Source: Woeseiaceae bacterium
GTDB lineage: Bacteria > Pseudomonadota > Gammaproteobacteria > Steroidobacterales > Woeseiaceae
Assembly: GCA_021773035.1 (NCBI GenBank)
Contig: JAJFKU010000074.1
Coordinates: forward strand, 1-64,000
Direction: 5' to 3'
Length of the DNA: 64,000 bases
The notes under the pieces were generated by a model. It did not search any database, was not told where the DNA came from, and saw nothing but the letters and a program-made list of their open reading frames with translations. Of this stretch, positions 1 to 9,023 are shown one piece after another. The translations under genes were made by a program, and so were the position numbers. Every line of letters begins with the position of its first letter. The stretch's first letter is position 1.

Positions 1-9
1 CCCAGCGGG

Positions 10-549
10 ATGAGTGGGCTGACTCTTGCTCGTGCACCATGCGCACAGCACGTTCTTGAACTTCTGTGGAATATCGGTTTGCTCTTGTCATCGGAGTATC
101 CTCTCAACATAAAAGGGCTCCGGCAATCCCGGGGCGGTTCAAATCCCCGATTGCGTTATCAGCTCGCGCGTAGCTACGGGTATAGCGGATTGGGAGAACA
201 GGCTTATCCGCACCGCGAAGCCGCGATTGCCGCGGACTACCCGCAAGCCTTATTCGTCAATGGCTACCTGCATCTTCTTGGAATCAACAAAGCCCCGAAA
301 GACATTTGCAGGGCCGGGTCGCTAATGCGCCGCTCGGCGATGTACGGCAGGATGGCGGGCCAGATTGGCTTCACGCGATACGCTTTGGATGGGATGTTCG
401 ACGGCTGTGACGTGCCGGTCGATGCAGACGAGATACAGGGTTTTCTTACTGCGGCCGGGAACTCAACGAGCGATTTCTACATGAGTATGCTGGTGCAGAT
501 GCTGCGCGATGAGGTGGCCGCCAGGTGGCCGGTGTCGCAGGACAAGTAG
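10..549 (+). CDS. Hypothetical protein with Sel1-like repeats, possibly truncated
   Basis: Open frame of 179 codons. Residues from about 48 onward look like helical Sel1/TPR-type repeats (LARSYGYSGLGEQAYP, then a stretch with regular small and aromatic residues up to about 130), while the first 45 or so residues show no domain character. The change in character coincides with an imperfect hairpin at 123-154 in the DNA. The gene may therefore be the 3' part of a longer or decayed Sel1 protein, or may start later than the first ATG. No signal peptide is evident in this reading. Function unknown; Sel1 repeats generally mediate protein contacts. It stands alone, 85 bases before the next gene. Confidence 0.35.
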   Translation: MSGLTLARAPCAQHVLELLWNIGLLLSSEYPLNIKGLRQSRGGSNPRLRYQLARSYGYSGLGEQAYPHREAAIAADYPQALFVNGYLHLLGINKAPKDICRAGSLMRRSAMYGRMAGQIGFTRYALDGMFDGCDVPVDADEIQGFLTAAGNSTSDFYMSMLVQMLRDEVAARWPVSQDK

Positions 550-634
550 CGCTACAAGCGACATTCCGCTGAAGACAGTGATTCTACGGACGGAACGTTC
601 TTACATCACATGAAGAAACGTTTATGATCCCTCA

Positions 635-1054
635 ATGGACAGTATCGAGAATCCGAACGTAGCGAAAAAATTCCAATCCTACCCGGAAGATGTGCGCCAG
701 GAGCTCATGTATCTCCGTCAACTGATACTTGATGTGGCTTCCGGTCTTCCCGGTACTGGTCATCTCGAAGAGACCCTGAAGTGGGGTGAGCCGAGCTACA
801 TTGCCAAGCGGGGCAGTACCGTAAGAATCGACTGGAAGGCGTCCAGACCTGGCTGTTACGCCATGTATTTTAATTGCAATACAAAACTGGTCGACACGTT
901 CAGGGAAATCTATTCAGAGTCATTTGATTTCGAAGGTAACAGGGCAATCGTCTTTCGGAGAGCGGAGCCCCTGCCGGAGACAGAGTTGAAACACTGTGTC
1001 GCGCTTTCATTGCAGTACCGCAGTCTGAAACACCTTCCGCTACTCGGTGCCTGA
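635..1054 (+). CDS. DUF1801 (YdhG-like) domain protein
   Basis: A 139-residue cytoplasmic protein of about the usual size for the DUF1801/YdhG family. The family pattern is visible: an N-terminal helix (VRQELMYLRQLILDVA), then LEETLKWGEPSY, then the strand ending PGCYAMYFNCNTKLVDTFREIY. The tryptophan-glycine-x-proline segment is the most recognisable family mark. No enzymatic function is established for the family and none can be read here. The start is the only sensible ATG. It is followed after 48 bases by a serine hydrolase gene on the same strand with its own good ribosome binding site, so co-transcription is possible but not shown. Confidence 0.75.
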   Translation: MDSIENPNVAKKFQSYPEDVRQELMYLRQLILDVASGLPGTGHLEETLKWGEPSYIAKRGSTVRIDWKASRPGCYAMYFNCNTKLVDTFREIYSESFDFEGNRAIVFRRAEPLPETELKHCVALSLQYRSLKHLPLLGA

Positions 1055-1102
1055 TCCGTTAGAAACACTGTAGCCGAACCGCGAAACGAACTGGAGGATC
1101 GA

Positions 1103-2299
1103 ATGTACGTTGACAAAGTCCTGAACTGCCTGATTGTACTGTGCATTGCGAGCCTCGGCATTTGCGCTGGTGTAGCGAGTGCCGGTGCACCCTACATAGA
1201 CCCTGCCGACGACCACAAACACTTTGGCGCAGCGGAGAAGGTGCTCTTCTGGACACCGCAACAGCAGGTTGCAGGCTACCGGAATTCGGACAGGATATTC
1301 TGGACCAGGACGATCGAAGCCGGTGATTCGGTGTATCCACTGCCGTACGCGAAACTTGATCTAGGTGACGTCGGAATCAAACTCGGTGAAACAACCATGT
1401 CCGTAGATGAGTATTTCACGACGCAAAACGTTGCCGGTCTGCTGGTCGTCAAGGACGGCAGGATTGTCTACGAGCGCTACGGTCTGGGGAATACCGAAGA
1501 TAGCAAGTGGATATCTTACTCTGTCGCAAAGTCCGTCGTTTCAATGTTGATCGGGGCGGCGATCCAGGACGGCTATATCGCCAGTACAGACGACAAGGTT
1601 ACGGACTATCTGCCGCGCCTGAAGGGGTCTTCATACGATCAATCATCGATCGCCAATCTGCTGCAGATGGCATCCGGCGTGCTGTGGAACGAAGACTATG
1701 CAGACCCGGACTCCGATATTGCCACTGCGCCCTGGGAGACGATGAATCTGTACCGGTTCCTGGAAAACAAACCGCGCACTGCTGAGCCAGGTGAGGTCTT
1801 CAACTACAACACCGCGGAGACGAATCTCGCGGGGACGCTACTGAGGTCTGCGATCGGCAATAATCTTTCGACCTATCTGTCGGAAAAAATATGGCGGCCT
1901 TTCGGTATGGAGTCCGATGCTTCCTGGAATCTCACTGAGGCGGGCGGCGGAGAGTTTGGCGGTTGTTGTATCAACGCTACGCTGCGGGATTACGGCCGTA
2001 TTGGTTTGTTCGCCCTGGCCGGGGGGCGGCTCGCCGACGGCACACAGGTAGTGCCGTCGGACTGGATGAGTGAATCGACGGCGCCGTCGAAGGGCTATGG
2101 AGGCTACGGTTACTTCTGGTGGCTTAGCGGCGCAGATGCGTTCAGTGCGACCGGAATCTTCGGCCAGGGAATCTACATAAACCGCGAGGAGAACGTGGTC
2201 ATAGCCTTGCACAGTGCGCGCGCCGTCGCCAGTGAGGATGCCGACTGGGCCTGGCAGGATTCTCTGTACGAGGGAATAACAAAATCGATCAAGGACTAG
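1103..2299 (+). CDS. Serine hydrolase of the beta-lactamase class C fold
   Basis: A 398-residue exported protein. The start is preceded by GGAGG at 1091-1095, and residues 1-28 form a signal peptide ending near VASAGA. The family nucleophile motif SxxK is visible as S140-V-A-K143, and a Tyr motif (Y235-N-T) follows at the expected distance. The late GIFGQGIYI segment occupies the place of the HTG/KTG-like motif. The family (PF00144) includes esterases, D-amino-acid peptidases and penicillin-binding-like proteins, so substrate cannot be predicted. It probably acts in the periplasm. The next gene begins 7 bases after the stop, which suggests co-transcription with the GNAT protein. Confidence 0.85.
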   Translation: MYVDKVLNCLIVLCIASLGICAGVASAGAPYIDPADDHKHFGAAEKVLFWTPQQQVAGYRNSDRIFWTRTIEAGDSVYPLPYAKLDLGDVGIKLGETTMSVDEYFTTQNVAGLLVVKDGRIVYERYGLGNTEDSKWISYSVAKSVVSMLIGAAIQDGYIASTDDKVTDYLPRLKGSSYDQSSIANLLQMASGVLWNEDYADPDSDIATAPWETMNLYRFLENKPRTAEPGEVFNYNTAETNLAGTLLRSAIGNNLSTYLSEKIWRPFGMESDASWNLTEAGGGEFGGCCINATLRDYGRIGLFALAGGRLADGTQVVPSDWMSESTAPSKGYGGYGYFWWLSGADAFSATGIFGQGIYINREENVVIALHSARAVASEDADWAWQDSLYEGITKSIKD

Positions 2300-2305
2300 A
2301 GGCCT

Positions 2306-2749
2306 GTGTCGACTATTTTTTTCAGACAGTATCGCCGCACAGACTATCAGGCCTGTCGTGATATTTTCGCTGCAAATTGCCCGGAGTTTTTTGCTCCCAA
2401 CGAAGAAGCGGAGTATCAGGAGTTTCTGGACGCTGTACCCGAGAGCTACGAGGTTTGCGAAGTCGATGGGCAGGTGCGCGGGGCTTTCGGCTTGCTTCCG
2501 GACAGCGGCAACGAGAAGAGACTCAGCTGGATATTGCTTGACCCGGAAGTTCAGGGTGTCGGCATCGGTCAAAAGCTCATGGAACGGGTGATTGACCTGG
2601 GTCACCTGTCGGAAACCCGCAACGTGAGAATAGCGGCGAGTCATAAATCCGCGCCTTTTTTCGCCAGGTTCGGAGCGATGAGCACGTCATCCACCAGGGA
2701 TGGCTGGGGGCCGGGCATGGACAGGGTAGATATGGTGCTGACACTTTAA
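2306..2749 (+). CDS. GNAT-family N-acetyltransferase
   Basis: A 147-residue protein with the GNAT fold. The acetyl-CoA binding motif A is seen as the strand WILLDPEVQGVGIGQKLMERVI, with the Q/R-x-x-G-x-G/A pattern given by QGVGIG. The start is a GTG at 2306, 7 bases after the preceding stop; no ATG fits the family's N-terminal strand better. The acceptor substrate is unknown. The C-terminal SAPFFARFGA segment is the usual GNAT motif B region. Probably expressed together with the upstream serine hydrolase. Confidence 0.8.
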   Translation: MSTIFFRQYRRTDYQACRDIFAANCPEFFAPNEEAEYQEFLDAVPESYEVCEVDGQVRGAFGLLPDSGNEKRLSWILLDPEVQGVGIGQKLMERVIDLGHLSETRNVRIAASHKSAPFFARFGAMSTSSTRDGWGPGMDRVDMVLTL

Positions 2750-2852
2750 TGTGTCAGGCGTGAGCCGTTCCGCGCTTCCCGCGGAGCTTTGTTCAACTAT
2801 AATGCACGTTGTTCTGCCACCAGACCCGGCCGCAAGGCCCGACGGGAAGCTC

Positions 2853-4874
2853 ATGCAAAAATTCACACTGATCATATTATTCATCGCGGCTCTTGCCAGC
2901 GCCGACGACACTACGTTCAAGAACGTCGATGTTTTCGAGCTTGAGGTTGCGACCGACACGCAGATATCCCCGGACGGATCGCGGGTTGTGTACGCGCGGG
3001 TCGCGAAAGACATCATGACCGATCGGTCCGTGTCGAACCTCTGGATCGTCGATGCCGACGGCGAACACCATCGCCCGCTGCTATCGGGCGCGCAGAGTTT
3101 CAGCAGTCCGCGCTGGTCGCCGAACGGTGATCGCCTGGCCTATGTCACCAGCGTTGACGGGCGTGGCTCACAGATTCACGTGCGTTGGATGGACACCGGT
3201 CAGACCGCGATGCTGAGCAATGTCCGTGGGGGGCCGTCGTCCTTAAGCTGGTCTCCGGACGGGACGCGTATCGCTTTCGAGATGTTTGTTAAAGCCGCTG
3301 ATGCATCGCTGGCTTCGCCGCCACCCATGCCGGAAGATGCCGAGTGGGCCCCATCTGTCACGGTAATCGATCAAATGCATTACCGGGCCGACGGTAGCGG
3401 CTACCTCGAACACGGTAATTCCCACCTGTTCGTATTATCAGCTGACGGCGGCAGTCCAAGAAAAATCACCAGCGGCGATCATGACTTTGGCGGGCCTTTC
3501 TCATGGTCCAGAGACGGCAAACGGATTTATTTCGCCGCTAACCTGCAGGACGAGTGGGAGCACGATCCGCTGGAGTCGGAAATCTGGTCAGTTGACGTTG
3601 AGGATGGGAGCCTGAAGCAGCTGACGGGTCGTAATGGTCCGGATTTTGCGCCGACCGTGTCACCCAACGGATCCAGTTTGGCTTACCTCGGGTTCGACGA
3701 TAGAAAGATGGGCTATCACAACAGCGATGTACACGTCATGGACCTGGAGGACGGTTCGATCGAGGTACTGACGGCAGGCTTCGATCGAACGATTGACGAC
3801 GTGCAGTGGGCCGGCAGTTCCAATCGCCTGTACGTGCAGTACGATGATCACGGCAAGTCGACTCTCGCAGCGCTGTCAATGAGCGGTGAGGTTTCTCCTG
3901 TTGCGGACGATATCGGTGGTGTCGGTCTGGGCCGGCCGTATACAAGCGGCAGTTTTTCGGTTGCCGGCAACGGCTCGTATGCGTATACGGCAGGTCGCCC
4001 GGACCGCCCGGCTGAAGTTGCCGTCGGGCGTGGTCGCACGTCGGCAAAGCGTCTAACTGCACTCAACGAGGACCTGCTGGGTAGTCGAAAGCTCGGGGCG
4101 GTCGAAGAAATTACATGGCGGTCGTCTGCCGACGATCTGGAAATACAGGGTTGGCTGGTAACGCCACCTGATTTCGATCCGGGCAGGAAGTATCCGCTAA
4201 TTCTGGAAATTCATGGTGGCCCGTTCGCTGCCTATGGACCGCAGTTCTCGCCGGAAGTGCAGCTGTTTGCAGCTGCAGGCTATGTGGTCTTGTACGCTAA
4301 CCCGCGTGGTTCGACGAGCTATGGCTACGATTTCGCAAACGAGATTCACCACAACTATCCGGGTCAGGATTACGATGACCTGATGTCAGGCGTGGATGCC
4401 GCCATCGCCCGTGGTTTTGTCGACGAAGATTCGCTGTTCGTTACCGGCGGTTCAGGCGGCGGCGTGCTCACGGCCTGGATTGTCGGCAAGACGGACCGGT
4501 TTCGTGCCGCCGTTGTTGCCAAACCGGTGATTAACTGGGCCAGTTTCGCGCTGACGTCTGACGGTGCGCCTTTTTATTCGATGTACTGGTTTGAAAAGAT
4601 GCCGTGGGAAGATCCTGACGCCTACTGGGCGCGTTCGCCGTTATCGCTGGTCGCCAACGTAACTACGCCGACTGCGTTGTTGACGGGCGAAGTGGATTAT
4701 CGGACGCCGCTGGGGCAGTCGGAGCAGTACTACCAGGCACTGAAGATTCGCAAGGTCGATACGATCCTGGTACAAATTCCGGAGGCGTCGCATGGTATTG
4801 TTGCGAGACCTTCTCATCTCATCGCCAAGGTCGACAACATACTGGCGTGGTTTGCTCGCTATACGAAAAAATAG
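2853..4874 (+). CDS. S9-family prolyl oligopeptidase-like serine peptidase
   Basis: A 673-residue exported peptidase. The frame is open from 2751, but the ATG at 2853 is preferred because it begins a signal peptide (MQKFTLIILFIAALASA) and has GGGAAG upstream. Residues 20-400 form WD/PD40-type beta-propeller repeats (several copies of SPDG and SxDGKRI). The C-terminal alpha/beta hydrolase domain carries HGGPF, the nucleophile S534 in GGSGGG, D615 in GEVDYRTP and H647 in ASHG. This is the acylaminoacyl peptidase / dipeptidyl peptidase type of S9 enzyme, which trims short peptides, here probably in the periplasm. The next gene starts about 100 bases downstream. Confidence 0.92.
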   Translation: MQKFTLIILFIAALASADDTTFKNVDVFELEVATDTQISPDGSRVVYARVAKDIMTDRSVSNLWIVDADGEHHRPLLSGAQSFSSPRWSPNGDRLAYVTSVDGRGSQIHVRWMDTGQTAMLSNVRGGPSSLSWSPDGTRIAFEMFVKAADASLASPPPMPEDAEWAPSVTVIDQMHYRADGSGYLEHGNSHLFVLSADGGSPRKITSGDHDFGGPFSWSRDGKRIYFAANLQDEWEHDPLESEIWSVDVEDGSLKQLTGRNGPDFAPTVSPNGSSLAYLGFDDRKMGYHNSDVHVMDLEDGSIEVLTAGFDRTIDDVQWAGSSNRLYVQYDDHGKSTLAALSMSGEVSPVADDIGGVGLGRPYTSGSFSVAGNGSYAYTAGRPDRPAEVAVGRGRTSAKRLTALNEDLLGSRKLGAVEEITWRSSADDLEIQGWLVTPPDFDPGRKYPLILEIHGGPFAAYGPQFSPEVQLFAAAGYVVLYANPRGSTSYGYDFANEIHHNYPGQDYDDLMSGVDAAIARGFVDEDSLFVTGGSGGGVLTAWIVGKTDRFRAAVVAKPVINWASFALTSDGAPFYSMYWFEKMPWEDPDAYWARSPLSLVANVTTPTALLTGEVDYRTPLGQSEQYYQALKIRKVDTILVQIPEASHGIVARPSHLIAKVDNILAWFARYTKK

Positions 4875-4976
4875 CTGATCGATCGGCAGCTGTCCGCACG
4901 GAGATCATATCGAACCGCTACGCCGTTGCCCGACGCACCGTGTATCGGTAAAGCAGGGCTTTTCAGGAAGAACACG

Positions 4977-6233
4977 ATGCGTACGCTTTTTCTATTCGGT
5001 TTGTTGTCCTGCTGCTCGCTGGGCACTCCCGTAGCCATTGCCAGCGATGCGTACGTCAACGGCCGTTGGTATGACGGCGAAGGATTTTCCAGCCGGACCG
5101 TTTATGTGGTCGGGGAACGGATTAGCTACACAGTGCCGGGGCAGATAGACAACACCTACGATCTCGGTGGAGCGTACGTGATTCCGCCCTTCGGTGAAGC
5201 CCACAACCACGACCTGGCATCGGACTATGAGATTCAGCAGCGTGTCAACGAATACCTCCGGGATGGCGTTTTCTATGCAAAGATGCAGTCGGCCTTTTCG
5301 ACAGAGATCGATACGCTTGCAGCGAATTTCAACCGGCCGGACAGTGTTGATGTTGTATTTGCATTCGCGCCGCTCACAGGCCCCGGCGGTCACCCGATTG
5401 GTATTCGCGAACGTTTTTTCGAACGCGGTTATTACGAAGGCGTGTTCGAGTCCAAAGAAGAGATCGCCGGCATCGGTTACACGCAGGTCGAAACCCGGCA
5501 AGACCTGCTGGAGAAATGGCCGGGTTTAGTTGCTCAAAAACCGGATTTCGTAAAGTTCATGTTGAGCTATTCGGAGGAATACGCTCTTCGCAAGGATGAC
5601 CCCGAATTCTTCGGTCAAAAGGGGATTGACCCCGAACTGGTACCGGACCTCGTGGAACTGGCGCATGCCGCGGATCTGCGAATTACAGCACACGTAAACA
5701 CGGCCGCGGATTTTCATCATGCTGTCGCTGCCGGTGTCGACGAAATCGCTCATTTACCAGGCAGTCGCGCCATAGAGATCATCCGGATCGGGGATGCGGA
5801 ACTCGCCGCCGAGAATGACGTTGCGGTAATCGCCACCGTCAGCTTGACGACGAAGATCAGGGATCGTTATCCAGAGTACTACAAGGCCGTCATGGCCCAG
5901 CATGCGCGCAATCTGCAGCGCCTTAAGGACTCCGGTGTGAGATTACTGATCGGTTCTGACATGCCGTTCAGGGATACCTCGGTGGAGGAAGCGTTCTTAC
6001 TGCGGGAACTGGGTGTGTTTTCCGATCAGGAACTGCTGCAGATGTGGTGCGAGACGACGCCGCGGGGTATTTTTCCCGGGCGGAAAATCGGCCGGCTTGC
6101 CGAGGGCTACGAGGCAAGTTTTCTGGTGCTTGCGGAAAACCCGATCGAGGACTTCGCGGCGGTTCGTAATATCGTGCTACGGGTGAAACAAGGTCAACGG
6201 CTGACGCTCAGTGCACCCGAAGCGGTTGATTGA
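4977..6233 (+). CDS. Exported amidohydrolase-family protein
   Basis: A 418-residue protein of the amidohydrolase superfamily, closest in pattern to imidazolonepropionase/prolidase-like members. The ATG at 4977 follows AGGAAG by 6 bases and opens a signal peptide (MRTLFLFGLLSCCSLGTPVAIAS). Metal-site residues are visible in order: H-N-H in GEAHNH, a lysine in FVKFML that could be carboxylated, histidines in TAHVNTA and IAHLPG, and the aspartate in IGSDMP. The hydrolase is therefore probably active and binds one or two metals. Substrate unknown. The stop overlaps a possible TTG start of the downstream gene, so the two are probably translated together. Confidence 0.88.
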   Translation: MRTLFLFGLLSCCSLGTPVAIASDAYVNGRWYDGEGFSSRTVYVVGERISYTVPGQIDNTYDLGGAYVIPPFGEAHNHDLASDYEIQQRVNEYLRDGVFYAKMQSAFSTEIDTLAANFNRPDSVDVVFAFAPLTGPGGHPIGIRERFFERGYYEGVFESKEEIAGIGYTQVETRQDLLEKWPGLVAQKPDFVKFMLSYSEEYALRKDDPEFFGQKGIDPELVPDLVELAHAADLRITAHVNTAADFHHAVAAGVDEIAHLPGSRAIEIIRIGDAELAAENDVAVIATVSLTTKIRDRYPEYYKAVMAQHARNLQRLKDSGVRLLIGSDMPFRDTSVEEAFLLRELGVFSDQELLQMWCETTPRGIFPGRKIGRLAEGYEASFLVLAENPIEDFAAVRNIVLRVKQGQRLTLSAPEAVD

Positions 6234-6238
6234 TTGCG

Positions 6239-6772
6239 ATGGCAGGTGTCTCCCGGAAAACCAAAAATACGAAGTTCGGCAAACTGATAAAGAAAATCAA
6301 TCTGTACCCGCCTTATCTCGGTATGGGTGTGAAGGTAAGGTCATTTCGGGACGACTTTACGCGATACGAAGTCGAGTTACGCTCCCGGTGGTACAACCGA
6401 AACCTGTTCGGTACCCATTTCGGCGGTAGCCTCTACGCGATGTCCGATCCATTTTTCGTTTTTATCATCACGATGAATTTCGGCAATGCCTATATCGTAT
6501 GGGACAAGTCGGCAAGTATTGATTTTATTAGGCCCGCGAAGGGCACCATCCTCGGAATCTTTGAAGTCAGCAAGGACCGGCTCGAAGAAATTCGTGCGGA
6601 AGTTGACGATCTCGGGAAGAACACCTATCAGTTCGAGGCGGATCTGGTCGATGAGGCGGGCCAGGTCGTTGCGCGCGTCAGGAAAGAGGTTTATGTGCGC
6701 TCCAAAGCCATCGGTAGCTGTGATAGTCCGTCCTCGATCGGATCAACACCTGTTCAGCACGGCGACCGTTAA
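6239..6772 (+). CDS. DUF4442 hotdog-fold protein, possible thioesterase
   Basis: A 177-residue cytoplasmic protein with a hotdog fold of the DUF4442 type: RSRWYNRNLFGTHFGGSLYAMSDPF is the central helix region, followed by strands such as VWDKSASIDFIRPAKGT. Related proteins are annotated as acyl-CoA thioesterases or acceptors of acyl groups. The ATG at 6239 is preferred; an in-frame TTG at 6230 overlaps the stop of the upstream amidohydrolase and would also give a plausible coupled start. Neither has a strong Shine-Dalgarno sequence. The gene faces the next one tail to tail, with a large inverted repeat in between. Confidence 0.8.
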   Translation: MAGVSRKTKNTKFGKLIKKINLYPPYLGMGVKVRSFRDDFTRYEVELRSRWYNRNLFGTHFGGSLYAMSDPFFVFIITMNFGNAYIVWDKSASIDFIRPAKGTILGIFEVSKDRLEEIRAEVDDLGKNTYQFEADLVDEAGQVVARVRKEVYVRSKAIGSCDSPSSIGSTPVQHGDR

Positions 6773-6794
6773 CTGAAATACATGCCCGACTGTC

Positions 6795-6866
6795 GGGATG
6801 CGGTGGGAACGCCAATGACCTCGCCTGTGGGTCGTGAAGAGGTCATTGGCGTAGCCACCGCATCCC
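6795..6866. repeat. 72-nt long inverted repeat between convergent genes
   Basis: The arm gggatgcggtgg (6795-6806) pairs exactly with ccaccgcatccc (6855-6866), and the inner arm cgccaatgacctc (6810-6822) pairs exactly with gaggtcattggcg (6839-6851). They are separated by a small internal loop and close on a 16-nt apical loop. About 25-26 base pairs are formed. No T-run follows on either side, so it is not a classic intrinsic terminator, although T5 occurs at about 6881-6885. It sits between the stops of two convergent genes, the usual place for REP/MITE-like elements. Confidence 0.85.
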
Positions 6867-6966
6867 TGCGCCGAACATCAATTTTTCGCTGAACGGCGAA
6901 ACACCGGCGCAAGAATCCAAAGCCCGTTTTACAGACCGTCGTTTTCGTGAAGGAGGATTGTTCCAC

Positions 6967-8925
6967 TTAGTGTCCCGCGCCGGTCGCCTGGTCAATTCTC
7001 TGCTGTAGGGTATTCAAATCCTGTTCACGAACCCCTCCGACGATAAAGCGTTCCTGGGCGTGGCGTCGCGCGAGGTTCAGATAATGCCTCGCCTCATTCG
7101 CTTTGCCAGAATCGAGCAACCACACTATCTGCAACAGTCGAATGTCGATCTCCGGTTTTGCGGCGTACGATAAATTCAGTTGCTCCAAAGCTTCATCCAG
7201 GTCCCCCGATCTCTCATAGGCGATACCCTTGTGATAAAGAGTTGCTCCGCGCAGGACGACGTTCCGGGACATCACAGGATTTCGCAGCAAGGCGTCGAAA
7301 ACGGCCTGCACTTCATTGAACCCGAATGCACCGCAGGTATTCGCGGCTGCGTTGGAAACAAGGGGAGCGAGAAAACCGATGATCTGCAGGTCATAGCGAC
7401 TTTGCTCGAGAAACCTGGTTGTCGTCCCGATTTCTTCGGTGCTCAGTACGCCGAGAATACAGCGTAGATTGAGTATGCTCATTCTGCTTGATGCGTGTTC
7501 CGGAAATTTCGCCGCCACGCTGTCCTGTATCGCCAGCGCCTGCGCGTATTGTCCGCTGAGGATGTGCCTGTTGGCCTGGTGCTGCTGCGCTCGTAACGAA
7601 TCAGGATGTTCGGCCAGCGCCGTCTGCATGAGCAGGTTTTCATTACCCCATGGAATCGCAGCCTGCCAGGTAAGAAAACTCTCCATGGCGATAAACAGGA
7701 ACAGCAGCAGCGACAGCCCTCGGCGTAACTGCTGGTTCAACAGCGGTAACAGTGAAACAATCGCGATTAGTGGTCCGAGCAGCGGCAGATAGTTGCGGTG
7801 CTCGAAGTAAAGTTCCAGGGGAATCGGGCCCGCTTCAAGGCTATGGCCGGCAAAAAACCACAGTATTCCAAGGCTGATAAACGGGTAGCGTTTACGCAGC
7901 CGCATCGCGGCGAACAACAGGGCAGCAATCACGGTGATGCTCAGCAGAGTGACCGGGCTGAACAGCCCCGCCGACACCGGGTAATCGTCGTGAATAATCC
8001 CGAGTCCCGACAATTGTGGCGCTACGGTCTGGCGCAGATAATCGACTAGTACCGCCGCCTGGGTCCAAAGGCGTTCACTCAGCGTAAATGACCGGAACTC
8101 GAAACCGGATACCGTGCTTTCCCAGTTAAGTGTCAGATAAGCAGCCAGCGCCAGCAGCGGTGCGCAAAGGGCTGCAAGCAGAGCTTTCGTATGTCGGCGG
8201 CTGAGCTGCATCGTACGAAGTACAGTGAACTCGATGAGCAGGGCGTACAGAGGCAACAGGATGCCGTTTTCCTTGCTCAATACGGCAAGCGCACCGCAGG
8301 AGCCCATGCCGGCGATGATCCACACCCAGCCCCGGCGCGGTCTTTCTGGCAACTGCTTTCGGGCATGCATGTAACAGATAAGTCCCGCCAGTGTGAACAG
8401 GCAGCTCAGCTGTGTCATGCGCTGAATGACGTAAGCGGTGGTGGAAACCAGCAGGGGGTGCAGTAACCACAGGGCGGCACACAACAAGGCCAGTTTTTCC
8501 GCCTTTTCCCGCTGATATACCGTCAATAAAAGGAGTCGGACCAGAAAAAAGACCAGCAGTCCGTTGACGAGGTGCAGCACCAGGTTGGTGATACGGAACG
8601 GGCGAGGATCGGTCGGCCAGGTTTGACCATCGAGTGTGAAGCTGGCGAGACTCAGGGGGCGTCCCAAAGGCCCTGATTGTGCGCTTGTTATGAATTCCAG
8701 GTACTTGTAAGTCGAGTTTAGTTCGCCGCGGTCTCCGAGGAGTTCCAGGTTGGGTATGTCGTCGAACAGAAAAGGTCCGCTCAGCGAAGGCCAGTAGCAA
8801 ACGATTGTTATCAACAAGGTCGCAACGGTTCCGGCTGCGATTCCGGCCAGGTGGCCGGTATACACTGATTTACTCTGTGAGTTCTGCACAAGACTCCAGC
8901 GGGCGATTTGCAACGGTAGCGCCAT
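6967..8925 (-). CDS. GT-C fold membrane glycosyltransferase-like protein with TPR repeats (TMTC-like)
   Basis: A 652-residue protein with roughly ten transmembrane segments between residues 28 and 420, then a soluble C-terminal part made of tetratricopeptide-like helices (HPDSLRAQQHQANRHILSGQY and later GIAYERSGDLDEALEQL). The first periplasmic loop carries FLFDDIPN; acidic residues here are the catalytic hallmark of GT-C glycosyltransferases, which use lipid-linked sugars. The layout matches bacterial proteins resembling eukaryotic TMTC O-mannosyltransferases. It probably works in the inner membrane on a periplasmic acceptor. No other glycan genes are nearby, so substrate is unknown. It is convergent with the DUF4442 gene. 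Confidence 0.75.
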   Translation of the reverse strand: MALPLQIARWSLVQNSQSKSVYTGHLAGIAAGTVATLLITIVCYWPSLSGPFLFDDIPNLELLGDRGELNSTYKYLEFITSAQSGPLGRPLSLASFTLDGQTWPTDPRPFRITNLVLHLVNGLLVFFLVRLLLLTVYQREKAEKLALLCAALWLLHPLLVSTTAYVIQRMTQLSCLFTLAGLICYMHARKQLPERPRRGWVWIIAGMGSCGALAVLSKENGILLPLYALLIEFTVLRTMQLSRRHTKALLAALCAPLLALAAYLTLNWESTVSGFEFRSFTLSERLWTQAAVLVDYLRQTVAPQLSGLGIIHDDYPVSAGLFSPVTLLSITVIAALLFAAMRLRKRYPFISLGILWFFAGHSLEAGPIPLELYFEHRNYLPLLGPLIAIVSLLPLLNQQLRRGLSLLLFLFIAMESFLTWQAAIPWGNENLLMQTALAEHPDSLRAQQHQANRHILSGQYAQALAIQDSVAAKFPEHASSRMSILNLRCILGVLSTEEIGTTTRFLEQSRYDLQIIGFLAPLVSNAAANTCGAFGFNEVQAVFDALLRNPVMSRNVVLRGATLYHKGIAYERSGDLDEALEQLNLSYAAKPEIDIRLLQIVWLLDSGKANEARHYLNLARRHAQERFIVGGVREQDLNTLQQRIDQATGAGH

Positions 8926-9023
8926 TCTACAGAATGAGCGGGTGAGAAAACGCTTGATATTGCAGGGAAGAGTGCGATGTACTATCCGAACTTGCGCCGC
9001 GATGTTCTCGCTGACGGATTACA

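Noticed and set aside
121..155. ggttcaaatcc inside a hairpin, reminiscent of a tRNA T-arm
   Set aside because: The five-base T-stem does not pair correctly around TTCAAAT and no D-arm, anticodon arm or acceptor stem can be formed.
1838..2644. Long minus-strand open frame of 268 codons
   Set aside because: It lies opposite the serine hydrolase and GNAT genes, which have clear motifs; its own translation has no recognisable domain.
8126..8800. Second minus-strand frame of 224 codons inside the GT-C gene
   Set aside because: It is an alternate-frame reading of a membrane-protein gene, rich in Arg, Pro and His with no helices or motifs.
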